64,000 nt of DNA, from contig JAXDDX010000016.1 of NCBI GenBank assembly GCA_034670405.1, positions 1,825,001-1,889,000 of the forward strand, written 5' to 3'. Position 1 is the stretch's first letter; every line of letters starts with the position of its first letter. The stretch comes from Hoplostethus atlanticus (lineage: Eukaryota > Chordata > Actinopteri > Trachichthyiformes > Trachichthyidae). Of this stretch, positions 46,471-58,920 are shown in pieces. The position numbers were made by a program, and so were the translations under genes. The notes beneath the pieces are model-generated. The model did no database searches. It was not told the DNA's origin and saw only the letters and a program-made list of their open reading frames with translations.

Positions 46471-47654
46471 AATTGTATATAAATGATACAGGTATACTAG
46501 CATTTCATATAATAATGCTGATAGATCCCTAAAGAAAAATCACCAATATTCCTGTGGAGACTTAAAGTGTGTAAGGTAGTCATTAGTGAGTAGTGAGTGA
46601 CCATACCCTGGACCTGCTTTTATTGTTTTATCCCCTGTGGTATCTCTATAGTATTCCTATAATATTTCTATAGGGACACATTTTCCTGTGATATTTTTAT
46701 ATTTTTATTTTATCCTTCAGACATTATAGGATTACTGCAGCTCTTTTTCAGTGGTGATGGATGAAGGCCATTTTATTAGATCCCTTGTGACCAATTGGAT
46801 ATACGTGACCCTTAAGAGACTGCACGGATAAGGGCTGATATATGACTCTTGGTATGGCCAACTTCCAAACGATAAAAGCCCTTTGCTTCCTACAGATAAT
46901 AAGAGGTTTGCGCACATGAGGCGGGTTCAAAGGAACAAAGTCAACTGAGTCGCTCATCTGAGTGGTGACCAAAAAACTCCTCCAGTTGGTCTGCTTGAGA
47001 TTAAAGATCTGCACATAATTCTCTTAAAAAAACATAAGAAAAGCAGCCATGGTTTGAAAATATGCATTTTAAAGACGTGGGTGTTTTAAAAAAAAAAAAA
47101 AAATCTTAAAATGACCAGGGAGAGAAACTACTGTATTTATGGTCTTAGGCCTGATATTAAAAACAGCCAGGCCCAACAGCCGAGAGGGAAATTCAGTGAC
47201 ATACAGACAAATGTTGGTAGGCCAGTTGTTGGGTCATATTGCATTCTCTTTTGTATTTGTTGGGTCCCTTAATATAGAGTATATCAAGTCTTTTTTTGGG
47301 GGGGATTAACAGAGATCAGCTCGTCTAGAAAAAAAACACCTTAAGGAGTCTTTAAACATAGAAGATCACTGTTACAATGTTGTCAACGATAATGAAAATA
47401 CAGCAGCACTCATAAGCAGTTAATTGCACTGATAAATAAGTAGCTTACTCCCATACATGCATTCAGAAGATAACGTGCTTGTCACGTCACATCACTGTCA
47501 ATAAAAACATTACATTATTATTACAACTTTCTCTCCCTTTCTCTTTCGGGTTGTCTGTTCTCCTATACTGCCCCCTTCTGGCCAGATGACAGTTGTACTC
47601 TCTCCTGGTAGGTTTTTGGTGATTCATCCAAATGAAGGTTTTGTGTCAGAGATG

Positions 47655-47696
<42 letters not shown>

Positions 47697-49224
47697 TTAG
47701 TAAACCTCATTGGCAGATTCAGTATGATACTTTTTATTTTTTAACTTAAAAAGAGATTGGATCAAAAACAGGATTCAATAAATTAGAAATAAATATAATT
47801 GTTGTAATAATCAATACATAATTATAATTACTCAATTGCAAGAGTCTGACAGAAACAGGCCCTCAAATGGTTTTCTCTAGAAAATTCTAAAATCAAAATA
47901 TTTGCAACCCACTCGAACCCCTCTCCCAATAAACAAAATAATTGATAAATTAGTAAATAAATAAAAAATAGCTCAAATATTAAAACCTCCCAACAAAGGT
48001 GCAGTCCCCCCTCCCCCATGTTTCACCTAAAATCTAAGTAGAAATTTAAAATAGGTTAGTGATTTTCCCCTTTACAATTTGGAATGTAATATCCCTTTAC
48101 GAAGATGATGTTACTAGTAATAATAATAATAATAATAATAACAATAATAATGTTACTGTGTCCTGTTCAGTGTTTATCTAAAGTAGTATTCTTTTTGCAT
48201 TTTTTCTTGTTTTTTAAATGCTGCTCTTTGTAAACTAAATTATTTACAGGTCATTAGGATCTTTTCCAAAGTCTCTCTAACCTACTCATTTAGTCTTCTT
48301 TTTTGTATTTTCTTTTTTTTGTTATGAAATGTCGGTCCCTCTATATTTGTCATGTAATAGACATGGTATAGACACGTTAAAGTCTATTGGAGTGATATAT
48401 CAGCATTATTCATCAGTACCTTTCATACACCCTTGGTCCGAGTTATCTTAACTGCACAAGACACCCTGTTGGCAAACTCAACACAGACAAAGTCCAGTGG
48501 AGTTGTCAGCTGTATGGGTAAGATTACTGACTTGTGAACATGTGTATTTGTGTGAGTGTGTCAGTTTGTGTGTTTGTGCACTTTATGTACATTTGTATAT
48601 CAGCCTTATACCGTTTGAGGTTTGGTTTGAGAGTGCATGTGTGTGTGTGTGTGGCTGCACTCCCCCGATGCTCAAAGGTAGGAGACAGTCTGAAAGCACA
48701 ATGGACCCTGGGATTCCACCTCGACAGGACTCTGAAACTTCACCTGTGAAGGGAGGGAGAGATGGGGGAAGAGGGATTGATACATAAACAAGGAGAGAGG
48801 GACAGAGAAACAGGGAGAATATGTTAGTGCAAGGTTGTATGTTAGACCATCTGTCTGTCTGATATTTGCATCTTGTGAAACATGCCCCTCCCGTAGGCAC
48901 GACAGCAAGCTGTCACAGTAGTTTTACCAAACTGCATCTCAGGATACTCTTAACTTGTCTTTATTTGAGTTTTATTTTGGTGGTGAGTAGTTAAAACAAG
49001 AAAGCATCATTCACAGTTGTAAAGCTCTGTCTTTCAACGGCAATAAAATCATGGTGCTTTAACACATACACACACAGTGTCTGGGTCATGCAACTCAATA
49101 CAGTGAAAATCCATTACTCGTGTCCTTGTGTGTGTTTGTGTGTATCTGTATGTATGTGTGCTTGCAAGTGTGTGTGCACAAGTGTGTGTCTGTGTGTCTG
49201 GAGGTGTGCATGCATGTGTGTGTG

Positions 49225-49267
<43 letters not shown>

Positions 49268-51126
49268 TACAGTATATGGGCATATGTGTGTGTGTATGCG
49301 TGTGAGCATGTGCTGCACTCAAGTGCCTTGTATCATGGCAAGCAAACAAACTACTACCAGCATGCATCACTCTGGCATTTGCAGTATAGAAATTCTGGGT
49401 GATAGTTTGGATCTCCCTAATCTAGTGGCAGCATGTTTCAAGGTCAAGATTTCAAGTGGAGCTATCAGATTAGATAGGTCCATTAGACCTACAGACTGAC
49501 GAGACCCTAAAGGATTTATCATGTAAAACTCAGTCTAGCTATAGACTCAGAGTCCTTTACTGATAATGTGTGCTGCCATGTGAAGCCTGATTAAGGTGCC
49601 TCTATGTATTGACCTAACAGCAGCTACATGTTTTCTCCTCTTTGGTAGAGGTTACTGATTTATGGAGGATATCTAAAGGAATGTCTATGCTGTGCATTAT
49701 TTTTCTCCCAGAATTCCTATAATTGAAGGCTGTTCTCCAATAAGCAAGAGGCACTTGTTATTCACCATGACAACCACATACCGTTTACCTCAAAACACCA
49801 GCTAGGGGGGTGGAGAGAGGAGGTTTGGGGAGAGAGAGACGAAGAGAGAAGGGATACAGAGCGGAGGTAGGGGGAATAGAGAAGAGAAGAGAGAAGGAAT
49901 GGAGAGAGGAGGTGGGAAAGGGAAGTAATACCAGAAAAGCAGTGATAGAGGAAGTAAAAGAGACCAAGAGGGACTAAGAGAAAAGATGGAGCAAAGAACT
50001 AAAATGCCACATGAAAACAGTGCAACCAATCAGAATCCAGAGTTATAAAATCAGCCTATCAGAGTACAGCTCAAAGTGCATTCTCACCCCAAAATATGGT
50101 GTGCTTTTGTCAGTAATCCTGACTAGCCTCCCCTCTTGTCCTCTTCTCCTCTAACCTGTGAGGCCCATGTTGTAGACCATAGTTTGGAGTCATATTCAGA
50201 TTTAGACTGTTGCCTAGTATGCTGAATAATAATGCCATGCAGCCTATTGTCCAACATGGCTGCCTGGCTGCTTCCAAGACAGCACAATATAATAACATAT
50301 CAGCTATGTTACATGAAAAGCATAATATCATAGTTTCTTTATCTTATACAGTAAACTGTAGGACTAGTCTAGCTATTTCTCCACCAGTGCACTGTGGAAA
50401 CCTCTTTACAGCTGATCTATAGAGACACCCACACATCAGATATTATGCACTCCCGTATTACACACTAGTAGTGTAACACAGACACATACACATAGACCCC
50501 ACGCTCACTGCTGTACCCAAACAATTTGTTCAAATGATAATGACACCAAACAGAACACTACAGAAACTGATCAAAAACAAAGCTGCAAAAACAACGAGCA
50601 TTGCTACATAATTTATCAAATTACTATGCCATGATCAGTTGTATCGAATATCCAATCAAATCAATTGATGCTGAGTACGAGCCTGGCTATTGACAGTTAT
50701 TGATCAGTATGTGCACAGGTCAATACAAAATAAAGTCACAATGCACCAAACACAGTCTGTGGTCACTACGGCAACAGGACATGCAGGTCAACACGCATGG
50801 CCGGTTGCTCGAGGTGACAGAACAAAAATCGCCAAGGGCAACCAACACAGGCAATCAATCGCCACAGCAACCCAAACACAGGCCAACCAATCAACTTACA
50901 ACAATGCGAGCGGAAGGGGGGGTCAGGGCTTTATCGGGCACTAGGCAACCATTGCCATAGCGATGGGGTCCCCGCGAATTATGATTGGACAGAAGGATCT
51001 TGGGTGAGGTAAGTTGCCGTTTCAGGAAAAGATCAAAACAGCAAGAAAGAAAATAAGAATGTGAAATAAAATAAAAAGGATAACAGTATTTTAGTATTTT
51101 CATTTTTCCTGAGTTGATTAAGCTAT
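46471..51126. other. Intergenic region between cers2 and celf3, with possible extended celf3 3'UTR
   Basis: AT-rich DNA with (AC)n at 47656-47693, (AAT)n at 48118-48150 and (TG)n at 49224-49261. No coding exon is recognisable. Neural RNA-binding genes often have long 3'UTRs, so part of this may be transcribed as celf3 3'UTR; I cannot show this. Confidence 0.5.
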
Positions 51127-51132
51127 TTTATT
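51127..51132 (-). terminator. celf3: Candidate celf3 polyadenylation signal (proximal)
   Basis: Minus-strand AATAAA about 310 nt after the celf3 stop. Additional downstream hexamers exist (near 48968). Confidence 0.4.
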
Positions 51133-51439
51133 CTCTCATCACTAATCGTCATCCACTATTCCCTCATTATGTCATATTCATTGATATTTCATGTCACTGC
51201 CTCTCTCCTTAACTTTGTTTAATCCATTAGCATTTTAGTGTCAAAGCCACTGCTATCCCATAATTTCATTCTCCTGCCCCCCAGTTTTTCCTTGCCTCCT
51301 CCTGCCTCATTCCTGCCCCCTCCCCCCCCAAACACACACACAACACCCCAGTTCTCTTCATCTTCATGTCCTGTCACCCATCCCTTTCTCCTCACTGCCA
51401 CCTCACCTGTCGTTCTCTCTTCTTCTTCTCTACAGCTTC

Positions 51440-52039
51440 TCAATATGGGCGGTTGGCATCTTTGGGCCTTTTGAGCTGCACTTTCAGTCTTTTCATGCCG
51501 ATCTGAAAGCCGTTCATTGCCTGGATGGCAGTCTGAGCACTGGCTGGGTTGTCAAAACTCACAAAGCCTGGGAGAGAGATGGAGAAAGAGAGAGCGAGAG
51601 AGAGAGAGACGGAGAAAGAAAGATATTATTTTAGTACAGGGTAATGGTTCATATAAAATCTCTATACAGCTTCTGTCACAAACCTCTCCTTCCCTTTATC
51701 TCATCTTCTCCTGGATACTAACAGCAAGAACCAGCTACACTGTAGACAAGTAACGAACATTGATACATTGGCTTATCCTCTACAAAACAACCACCTTTCT
51801 CTTTTACACTTCCTTCCCCCTCTTTTATTATCCATCCACTCACTCCTCTCCCTGTCTCCCTCTCTGTGTGTCTCACCGAAGCACTTGCTCTGGTTGGTGG
51901 CGCGGTCAACGAACACCTTGGCCGAGATGACATTGCCAAAGGGCAGGAACATCTGCAGCATCTCAGAGTCACTGAACTCCTGAGGCAGGTGGTAGATGAA
52001 GATGTTGCAACCCTCTGGACCTGGGACACACACATGCAT

Positions 52040-52081
<42 letters not shown>

Positions 52082-53839
52082 ACAAGGCAGAGAGATAAGG
52101 GATCTGGCAGCGACTGCTCATGACAAACAACTTAGAATTAGAATATGGGAAAGAGGGGTGTGGCCCCAGTCAGACAGGAAGTCACATCACCTTCTCTCTG
52201 CTGCTGTTGCTGGGGCTGCTGGTGTTGCTGGGCAACCAGGGTTGGCTGCTGTGGGAATGGCTGGCCGACCAATCCGTAGGCATGAGGGTACGCCGCTATT
52301 GGGAGAAACAGACAGTCACATAATGTGATTGGGTAAAACAACAGGTGGCAACATACCAGTGTCCAGTAGCATCAGTTTGTCCAGCCTGAGCTGTCTCCTA
52401 TGGAAGGTGTAAACTTTTAAACGTTTACAGTTGAGTTACTCTGCAAAACAAACAATGACATTGTTGAACTGAGGTTGGACTTGCACATCATACGCCCCCT
52501 TCATCCCTGGCATTATATGAATCTTGTGTCCAGAATTACGTTTTTACCTGGCAGTAATATGTCTCCTGTGTCCACACTGAAAACGTATGGCATTCAATAT
52601 ATGTGTCACTTCCCCTTGAAATATTTCCATCATTCAGAAAGACGGCACGTGCTTGGGAAATTGCGTCGCTATATTGGCAACAGCTGTGAAAAGGCAGTTT
52701 TATGCAGCTGTTGTCATTGCTGTTAGTAGTTTTGCCAGACCAAACTGACAGCAGACACCTGGCCTTGCTTGTTCCCATGCAGGAGTATTTGACTATCCAT
52801 TCCATATTTTCAACACTCCTCTGTAGTTTTGAGCTACTGACGCAGCTGCCTGCCATCTGTTTGCTTTGCATACGCGTCCTAGTTCGACCTGTGTGACAAT
52901 ATTTGTTTCTGTTAACATAATTGAAAGTGGACTAGAAATGCAATGGCATTGACATCTTGTCATTAATGTGGCAATATGCATCTGTTAGTCCTGGCGTGTG
53001 TTGAGTGATCTTCAAAGCACCCTGGATGCATTTACACCTAGATTTTTATGTGTTTTATGTCTATCTGTACACCATCCGAATGGCAAGGACGTATGTTAAT
53101 GCTAGATGTAAAGGGGTCATGTGACATATCTACATTTCTCAGGGGTATAATATATTTAAAGAATGCAGGCCAAAATGACAGCTGAGTGGCACTAAAATCT
53201 GCCCATCCACCAACCTGTGTAATGTTGCATGCCTGCATAGGCCTGCTGGAGGGGGTCCAGGGCTGCAGGACTCTGGGCTAGAGAGAGAGACACACACAGA
53301 GAGAGAGAGAGATAAGCTTTCCCCTTAGATTAATTTTCCTTGAGCCAACTGTCAATTCTTCTGTATATTTGATTTTTTATTTTATACCTTGATATGGGTG
53401 AATGCCATTGGTGTATAGTGTTTCTGTTGCTTGATGTCCATTGGTGGGGGCGGGCAAACTGCTGTAGCCATTGATTCCTATTGGCGGGAGAGCTGGCACA
53501 GGTGTTGCTGCGATAGTGGGTGGTGTGTTCGTACCTATGATTCAGGAGGACCAGTTAGAGTTGGAGAAGATATTTTGACTGACAGCTACTGGACTTATGA
53601 ATGGCAGGGAAAATAAATGATACCAATAACTGATATAGAAAAGACTGTGCTGCTGAACATAAATACAATAATTTAACAGTGTGTGTGTGCCTACCCGAGG
53701 ATGGTGTGATGGGTGTAAGGGGTGTGGCGATGATTCCGTTGCCGTTGAGTGCCGCCATCTGCTGCATCTGTACCGCGGCAACTGTTGCCACGGGAGACAA
53801 GTACGCTGACTGGGCAACCAGGGCCTGCTGTTGGACCAG
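51440..53839 (-). other. celf3: celf3 exons: divergent linker, short poly-Q, RRM3
   Basis: Exons are 53695-53839, 53388-53534, 53215-53277, 52191-52295, 51877-52020 and 51440-51567. The 52191-52295 exon has [11 protein letters not shown], which is the position of the long CAG-encoded tract of human TNRC4 but is much shorter here. RRM3 spans the last two exons. The 51877-52020 acceptor is preceded by a GU repeat rather than a pyrimidine tract. Confidence 0.94.
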
Positions 53840-56044
53840 CTGCAGAGAGGAAAGGAAAGATGGAGAGAGATGGAAAGAGAGAAAGAGAGAAAAAAGAGTG
53901 GGATGAAGAGAGACGAGAGAGAGAGAGACAGAGTGAGAGAGAGAGAAGAAGGGACAGGGCAAGGGAGTGATGGAGGAACAGATGAATAGAGATCTAATTA
54001 CACGGCCATTATATCCTGAGTCAGTGGGTTAATGGTTGTGTGTTGCGGGAAAGCTAATGCCAGATGACGTATGTTCTGTTGTCTGGGTAATAACATTAGC
54101 CCCAATTAGACCACTGATAGCCTCTTCAAACTTATTACATCCTTTCATAAGCACAGCACTCCCCTTACAAACTCAGTCTGTATGTGTGTGTGTATATACA
54201 GTGTGTGTATGTGCATGTGTGTGTGTGTGTGTGTGTGTGTACTGACTGCCTGTGCGTTGACGGCCTGTGTGTAGGCGTTGTAGGCGGGGAAGTTGAGGGT
54301 CATGGGGCTAAAGATGCCGAGCTGGGAGGCCACCTGCTGCATCCTCCTAAGCCCCCGCTCCTTCTCTGTGTCGGCAAACTTCACCACCAGACTGGATGAC
54401 GCTCCCTGCGAAAAGACAGATAGAGATAGAGATTTTCACTTAAATTACAAGTGATATGATGCGTTTTCTTCTTTGCATGTTAAAGTCCTCTTCCATTATC
54501 ACCCATTCAAATTTCTAAACCTCTCAGAAACCATTTCAATAAGTGATGTGCGATTATTTCCACCAATCAAAACAAGGCTCAGGTGTGCCAGTGTGGGGCC
54601 AATCTGCTGTCTTTTTTATTGCCAGAAATCAGCTGTTACTTTGCCTTGCAAACCAATAATTTATTTGCAAGGCTTGTTTGAAAATGAAAATGTTCATACT
54701 GTCTGTGAGGTCAGTGGAGGGAGGCTTTAAATGGAGTGGGCTGTGGTTCATACATTCAGCCATTCGTTCCTTTTTTCTACCCGCTTAATCCTTTTAAGGG
54801 TCAAAGGGGGCTGGAGCCCATCCCAGCATGCACTGAAACACCCAGGTCAGGTCCACAGTCCATCGCAGGACTAACACAGATAAAAAGACACTCACATTGA
54901 TACCTATGGACAACTTAGACTCTCCAATCCACCTGACATCTCTTTGGGATGTGGAAGGAAACTGGAACCGCTACATCAGCAGTCCTCAAACCTAGAGCTC
55001 TGGGTCCAGAGAATTGCTGCATTTCTACTCTGCTGTGTAGTTTCCATTCTAGCTGTCTAATCATGAACTGATTTAGACCTGAGACACCAGGTGAATGCAA
55101 TTAACTACCTGGTAGGATAGAAAACCAGCAGTACTGTGGACCCTAAGGACCACTCACCTAGAGGTAACCCATACAAACGAAGAACATGACAGGGCTAACC
55201 ACTGAGCTGCCGTGCCACCCAGCTCGGGAGATGTTATTGTTAAATGTTTCTACTGTAGTAAAAAGAGATTAAGGGTTCGTACACAATACTTTCTCCCTCC
55301 CAGTGTTTAAATGAAAGAGTTAAGAAAAGCACAGTTTGTATTTCAGTGTGTGCTTGCCTTGTTTTGTGTGTGTGTGCATGCGTTTGTGCATGCATGTGTG
55401 TGTTTGTAACCGTGTAACTTACAGGCAGTGTGCGGCTCCCATGCAAGCTGCTGATGGCAGCCTGGGCTTCGGTGTGTCCCTGGAACTTTACAAATGCGCA
55501 CCCTGCAACATGATCAACACATCCAGCCATTAACAACGTGCAACATGCAACAACAACTGCCATGAGGAGGATGTAAATCAACACCCTGTGCACGTGCTAG
55601 CTTATTTTTTGCGTGTATGTATGCATGCATGTGCGTGCGTTACCTTTACTGGTGCCATCAGGCCCTCTCAACACAGTACACTCATCTATGCTGCCAAAGG
55701 GCTCAAACAGCCTTTTGACATCCTCGTCACTCTGTTGCTTTCCCAGCATGCCCACAAACAACTTCCTGTCCTCTGAGAGAAGATGAGGAGGAGGGGAAGG
55801 GAGGAGGATACAAAATCAATTTCAGAATAATTTCCCTTAAATATTATATGGTCACATCTGTCTTTGTTGATAAGATTATAAGAATATGTGTATATTTGTC
55901 CATCTATCTGTCTATCTGCTTTTAGAGGGGAAGTTACCACTTTTCTCCACCAGGGAGCAGTATTCTCTTCAGAGAGAAGCAAAGGGAGGGGAGCAATGAC
56001 TGGGGAGTGAGCCACGTGAATGTATGGGGTGTGTGTGAGTGTAT

Positions 56045-56078
<34 letters not shown>

Positions 56079-56166
56079 AAAGCACATAAACCCTCTGACA
56101 CCAAGCACCTTGTTGACTACTTTTCCTCACTGTCTGATCCAACCTGACACCTGCCCTTCCCTCTTT

Positions 56167-56212
<46 letters not shown>

Positions 56213-56265
56213 TCACCTCCTCTCCCCTCACTGTCAGCTGGTTTCACCTGGATTGGCCGATTCAT
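51440..56265 (-). CDS. celf3: CELF3 RNA-binding protein (5' exons beyond right edge)
   Basis: CELF3 (TNRC4) is a mainly neural RNA-binding protein that regulates alternative splicing through UGU/GU-rich sites. Ten exons join in frame: 56217-56265, 55644-55772, 55423-55502, 54247-54405, 53695-53839, 53388-53534, 53215-53277, 52191-52295, 51877-52020 and 51440-51567 (stop at 51440-51442). They give 382 residues; the first here is [13 protein letters not shown], matching human residues from about 77. The upstream exons carrying RRM1 are not found up to 64000, so that intron exceeds 7.7 kb. RRM2 includes [13 protein letters not shown] and GCAFVKFQ. The divergent linker has [16 protein letters not shown] and [19 protein letters not shown]3 includes [13 protein letters not shown] and KCFGFVSF, ending [11 protein letters not shown]. 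It differs from CELF4-6 in carrying the Gln-rich exon, which is short here. Order, spacing and motifs support celf3 strongly. Confidence 0.95.
52025..52084. repeat. (CA)n repeat (GU on the celf3 sense strand) at an RRM3 3' splice site
   Basis: About 25 CA units with short interruptions begin within five bases of the acceptor of celf3 exon 51877-52020. In the transcript they read as GUGUGU. Confidence 0.95.
54762..55205. mobile_element. Fish interspersed repeat interrupted by a hAT-like MITE
   Basis: The outer repeat carries the familiar fish text GGGCTGGAGCCCATCCCAGC, GACTCTCCAATCCACCTGACATCT, ACCCATACAAACGAAGAACATG and GGGCTAACCACTGAGCTGCCGTGCC. It is broken at about 54968-55160 by a different sequence starting near CAGCAGTCCTCAAACC and ending near GGACCCTAAGGACCACT, which resembles a non-autonomous hAT element. 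The insertion borders are approximate. Confidence 0.6.
56046..56076. repeat. (TG)n microsatellite
   Basis: A TG tract between celf3 exons 55644-55772 and 56217-56265. Confidence 0.95.
56174..56211. repeat. (TG)n microsatellite next to a celf3 donor
   Basis: Reads (CA)n on the sense strand and begins a few bases after the donor of celf3 exon 56217-56265. Confidence 0.95.
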
Positions 56266-56755
56266 CTGAAGGACAAACAAGCAGGAACATCAACACAGGT
56301 GGTCAACAAGTCTGTCTGTCTTAAAGTACTATTTAGTCCACATGAGTGAACTTGACACCTGATACTAGAGTCACTTCACTACTCTTGCATTGATTTCAGT
56401 TATATAGCCTGGTGGCGTGTGATATGATGTTTCATCTATGGGAAACACACAATAAGGCAAACAGTAAAGAATAGTATGATAAAACAAGAAAATTACAAAT
56501 GGAGAGCTTCCCTGTGTGTGATAATTTGAAAAAGGAATCTAATGTAGGAATCTAATGTAGGAATCTATTCTTACCAAATGATTTCTGATATTATTGAAGC
56601 AACCGGCTGTTTTAAGATGCTTCCTTATAAAATAGTTACATTTTTAGAGGATGTATTCTTCAGAATTCTCTTTTTTTAATATTGAACAATGAACATGAGT
56701 AAATACTTTCTTTGATCCAAAATGGATAGCTGGGCTTTTGAATGAAACAGTCAAA

Positions 56756-56760
<5 letters not shown>

Positions 56761-56811
<51 letters not shown>
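56761..56811. repeat. (TG)n microsatellite
   Basis: About 25 TG units in the celf3 intron upstream of exon 56217-56265. Confidence 0.97.
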
Positions 56812-56816
<5 letters not shown>

Positions 56817-56913
56817 CTGACAAATCAAGTTTAGAAGGTGTGGTCTGAACTCTGTCCCAGGATGCTTTCTTTCAGTGTCACACACACAACCTTATTATCT
56901 CTGATCACTCTCA

Positions 56914-56916
<3 letters not shown>

Positions 56917-56968
<52 letters not shown>
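56917..56968. repeat. Compound (CT)n(CA)n microsatellite
   Basis: A short CT run followed by about 20 CA units. Confidence 0.95.
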
Positions 56969-56969
<1 letters not shown>

Positions 56970-57444
56970 GGAGTAGTAGGGCGGATTGAGAAGTGATGAG
57001 ATTAAGAATGCAGGCCATCTGATCAGGATTACAGAAGCACTAGGGATTAGACGAGGGACTGAGAGAGGGACTGAGATAGAGAGGAAAAAAGAGGAGAGAG
57101 ACAGAGATTGTAGTGGGATGAGAAGTGTGTGAAAGGAAGAGGCACAGTCAGCTGAAAATAAAGGGAAGGGAAAGAGATAGAGAGAGCAAGAGAGGAACGA
57201 GAGAGAGAGAGAGAGAGAAGCCTGGGAGAACACCACTAACTTCAACTGACTGAAAGGGCAGGTGGAAGGCCAAGAGGAGTCCAGGGAATATGTGGAAGAA
57301 AAGCATTACAAGAAGAGATAGGAGAGAGAGAGAGGGGGGGGGTGTGAGAAGGAGAGTGAGAAAGAGAGAGAGAGAGAGTGGGAGGATGAAAGGAAAGCTG
57401 CCCCTGAGAGGATGACTCAAAAAGAAGAATAGAGAGAGCGAGAA

Positions 57445-57495
57445 GGGGAGGTGGGAGGGGAGGGAGGGGAGGGAGGGAGGGAGGGAGTGGGGCGT
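57445..57495 (+). repeat. G-run-rich tract with G-quadruplex potential
   Basis: Ten or so runs of three to four G separated by one to three bases, such as GGGAGGGGAGGGAGGGGAGG. It is on the strand opposite to celf3 sense. Confidence 0.8.
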
Positions 57496-57657
57496 GATTC
57501 AGTCGTGACTTGCTCTGTCTAAAAAATGTCACGACTACTGAGATCCAACGCTTAGTCAGAGCGCTAATGTATACATGCACACATACTGACACGCTATACA
57601 TACACTATCTACAGGCCTGCCCACACACACACACACTCAAAATGATAATCTATACAG

Positions 57658-57658
<1 letters not shown>

Positions 57659-57716
<58 letters not shown>
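57659..57716. repeat. (CA)n microsatellite
   Basis: About 29 uninterrupted CA units, the longest dinucleotide tract in the window. Confidence 0.97.
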
Positions 57717-57719
<3 letters not shown>

Positions 57720-58719
57720 TGCTTAGTCATAGCAATAAGGCAATGAGACAGAGTGTTAATGCCAGAGGGATGGGATGGGGGGAGGAGAAGGGCTGCAGAA
57801 AGATGGCGATGAGAGGAGGGAGAGAGCACAAGGAAGGGAGAGAAGAAAGATAGATGGATTTGGAGGAGGGATGGAGGGAGTCCCAGAGAGAGAGGGAGGG
57901 GAAGGTAAAGGAGAGAAATGGGGGAGCATGAACAAGCAAGGGATATCAATACACAAAAAAATCAGGACCTAACATGCTAGCAGGGTAGACGCTCCTAGAT
58001 TCCCATCCAAGCCATGCGGTTTTAAAAAAATCCAGTAACCCAAATCTTGGTAAACCAAATCTAAACAAAACATTTTTTTTCTCGGCTGTGATTATCTCAG
58101 CCATGCTGCCAGTTACAGTTTGGTCTGTCTCCGCTGTCAACAGACTGTAAAACAGTAACAATTGGTGCCTTTGTAACACTCACAGTCATAAAGTGATTGG
58201 TAGCATTGGTGGCGAGTTATCTGTACCCCATATCTGTAGTGACACAAAGAGAGGAAGGGGGAAAACTGAGAGGGAGGAATGGAGGGTGACTGAGGCAGAC
58301 GGGAGAGGAGGAATGGATAGTGAGAGAAGAGGGGGGGTGGATGAACGAGGGAGGGGGGGGAGAGGGATGGATGGAGAGAGGTCCCAGTGGGGTGTTAAGG
58401 CAATGTAATGAAGCTGGTAATTGAGGAGAGGGCAGAGCAGAGAAAGACTGATCCATACATTTGATTAATCAGCTCTTAGCTGTCACCACAAGGCTATTGA
58501 TCTAAGACAAGGCCATCACACACACACACACACACACCTACACACACCTAGACTCAAACACACATACACACACACACACAGGGAGAGGAGATGAGTGATA
58601 TACATTTTTAACCCAATACCTTTATTGATTTCACTTATACACAAACACATAGCAAATACAAAATACACACACACCCCCTAACAGTATCAGTGACCTTGAA
58701 TTTACACTGTCTATCATCC

Positions 58720-58920
58720 ATCTATCCGTCAAGCCGTCCATCCGTCCATCCATCCATCTATCCATCTATCCATGCACCCATCCATCTGTCCATCCATCCA
58801 TCCATCCATCCATCCATCATCCATCATATCTCGGTCTACATTATTGCCATGAATCAGTCAGTATATCCATCCATCCATCCATCCATTCATCCATCCATCC
58901 ATCCATCCATCATATCTTGG
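58720..58920. repeat. (ATCC)n tetranucleotide microsatellite in two blocks
   Basis: Imperfect ATCC/TCCA units at about 58720-58825 and 58865-58918, separated by unrelated sequence. They are contiguous units without unique spacers, so not a CRISPR array. Confidence 0.93.

Larger units (their letters stand above)
54247..56265 (-). other. celf3: celf3 exons: end of RRM1, RRM2, start of linker
   Basis: Exons are 56217-56265 (49 nt, end of RRM1), 55644-55772, 55423-55502 and 54247-54405. RNP2 LFVGML and RNP1-like KGCAFVKF of RRM2 are split across 55644-55772 and 55423-55502. On the sense strand, (CA)n tracts follow the donors of 56217 (from about 56211) and 54247 (from about 54240). Confidence 0.94.

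Noticed and set aside
58720-58920. Tandem ATCC units resembling a regular array
   Set aside because: Contiguous 4-bp units without unique spacers, in a eukaryotic genome; a microsatellite and not CRISPR.
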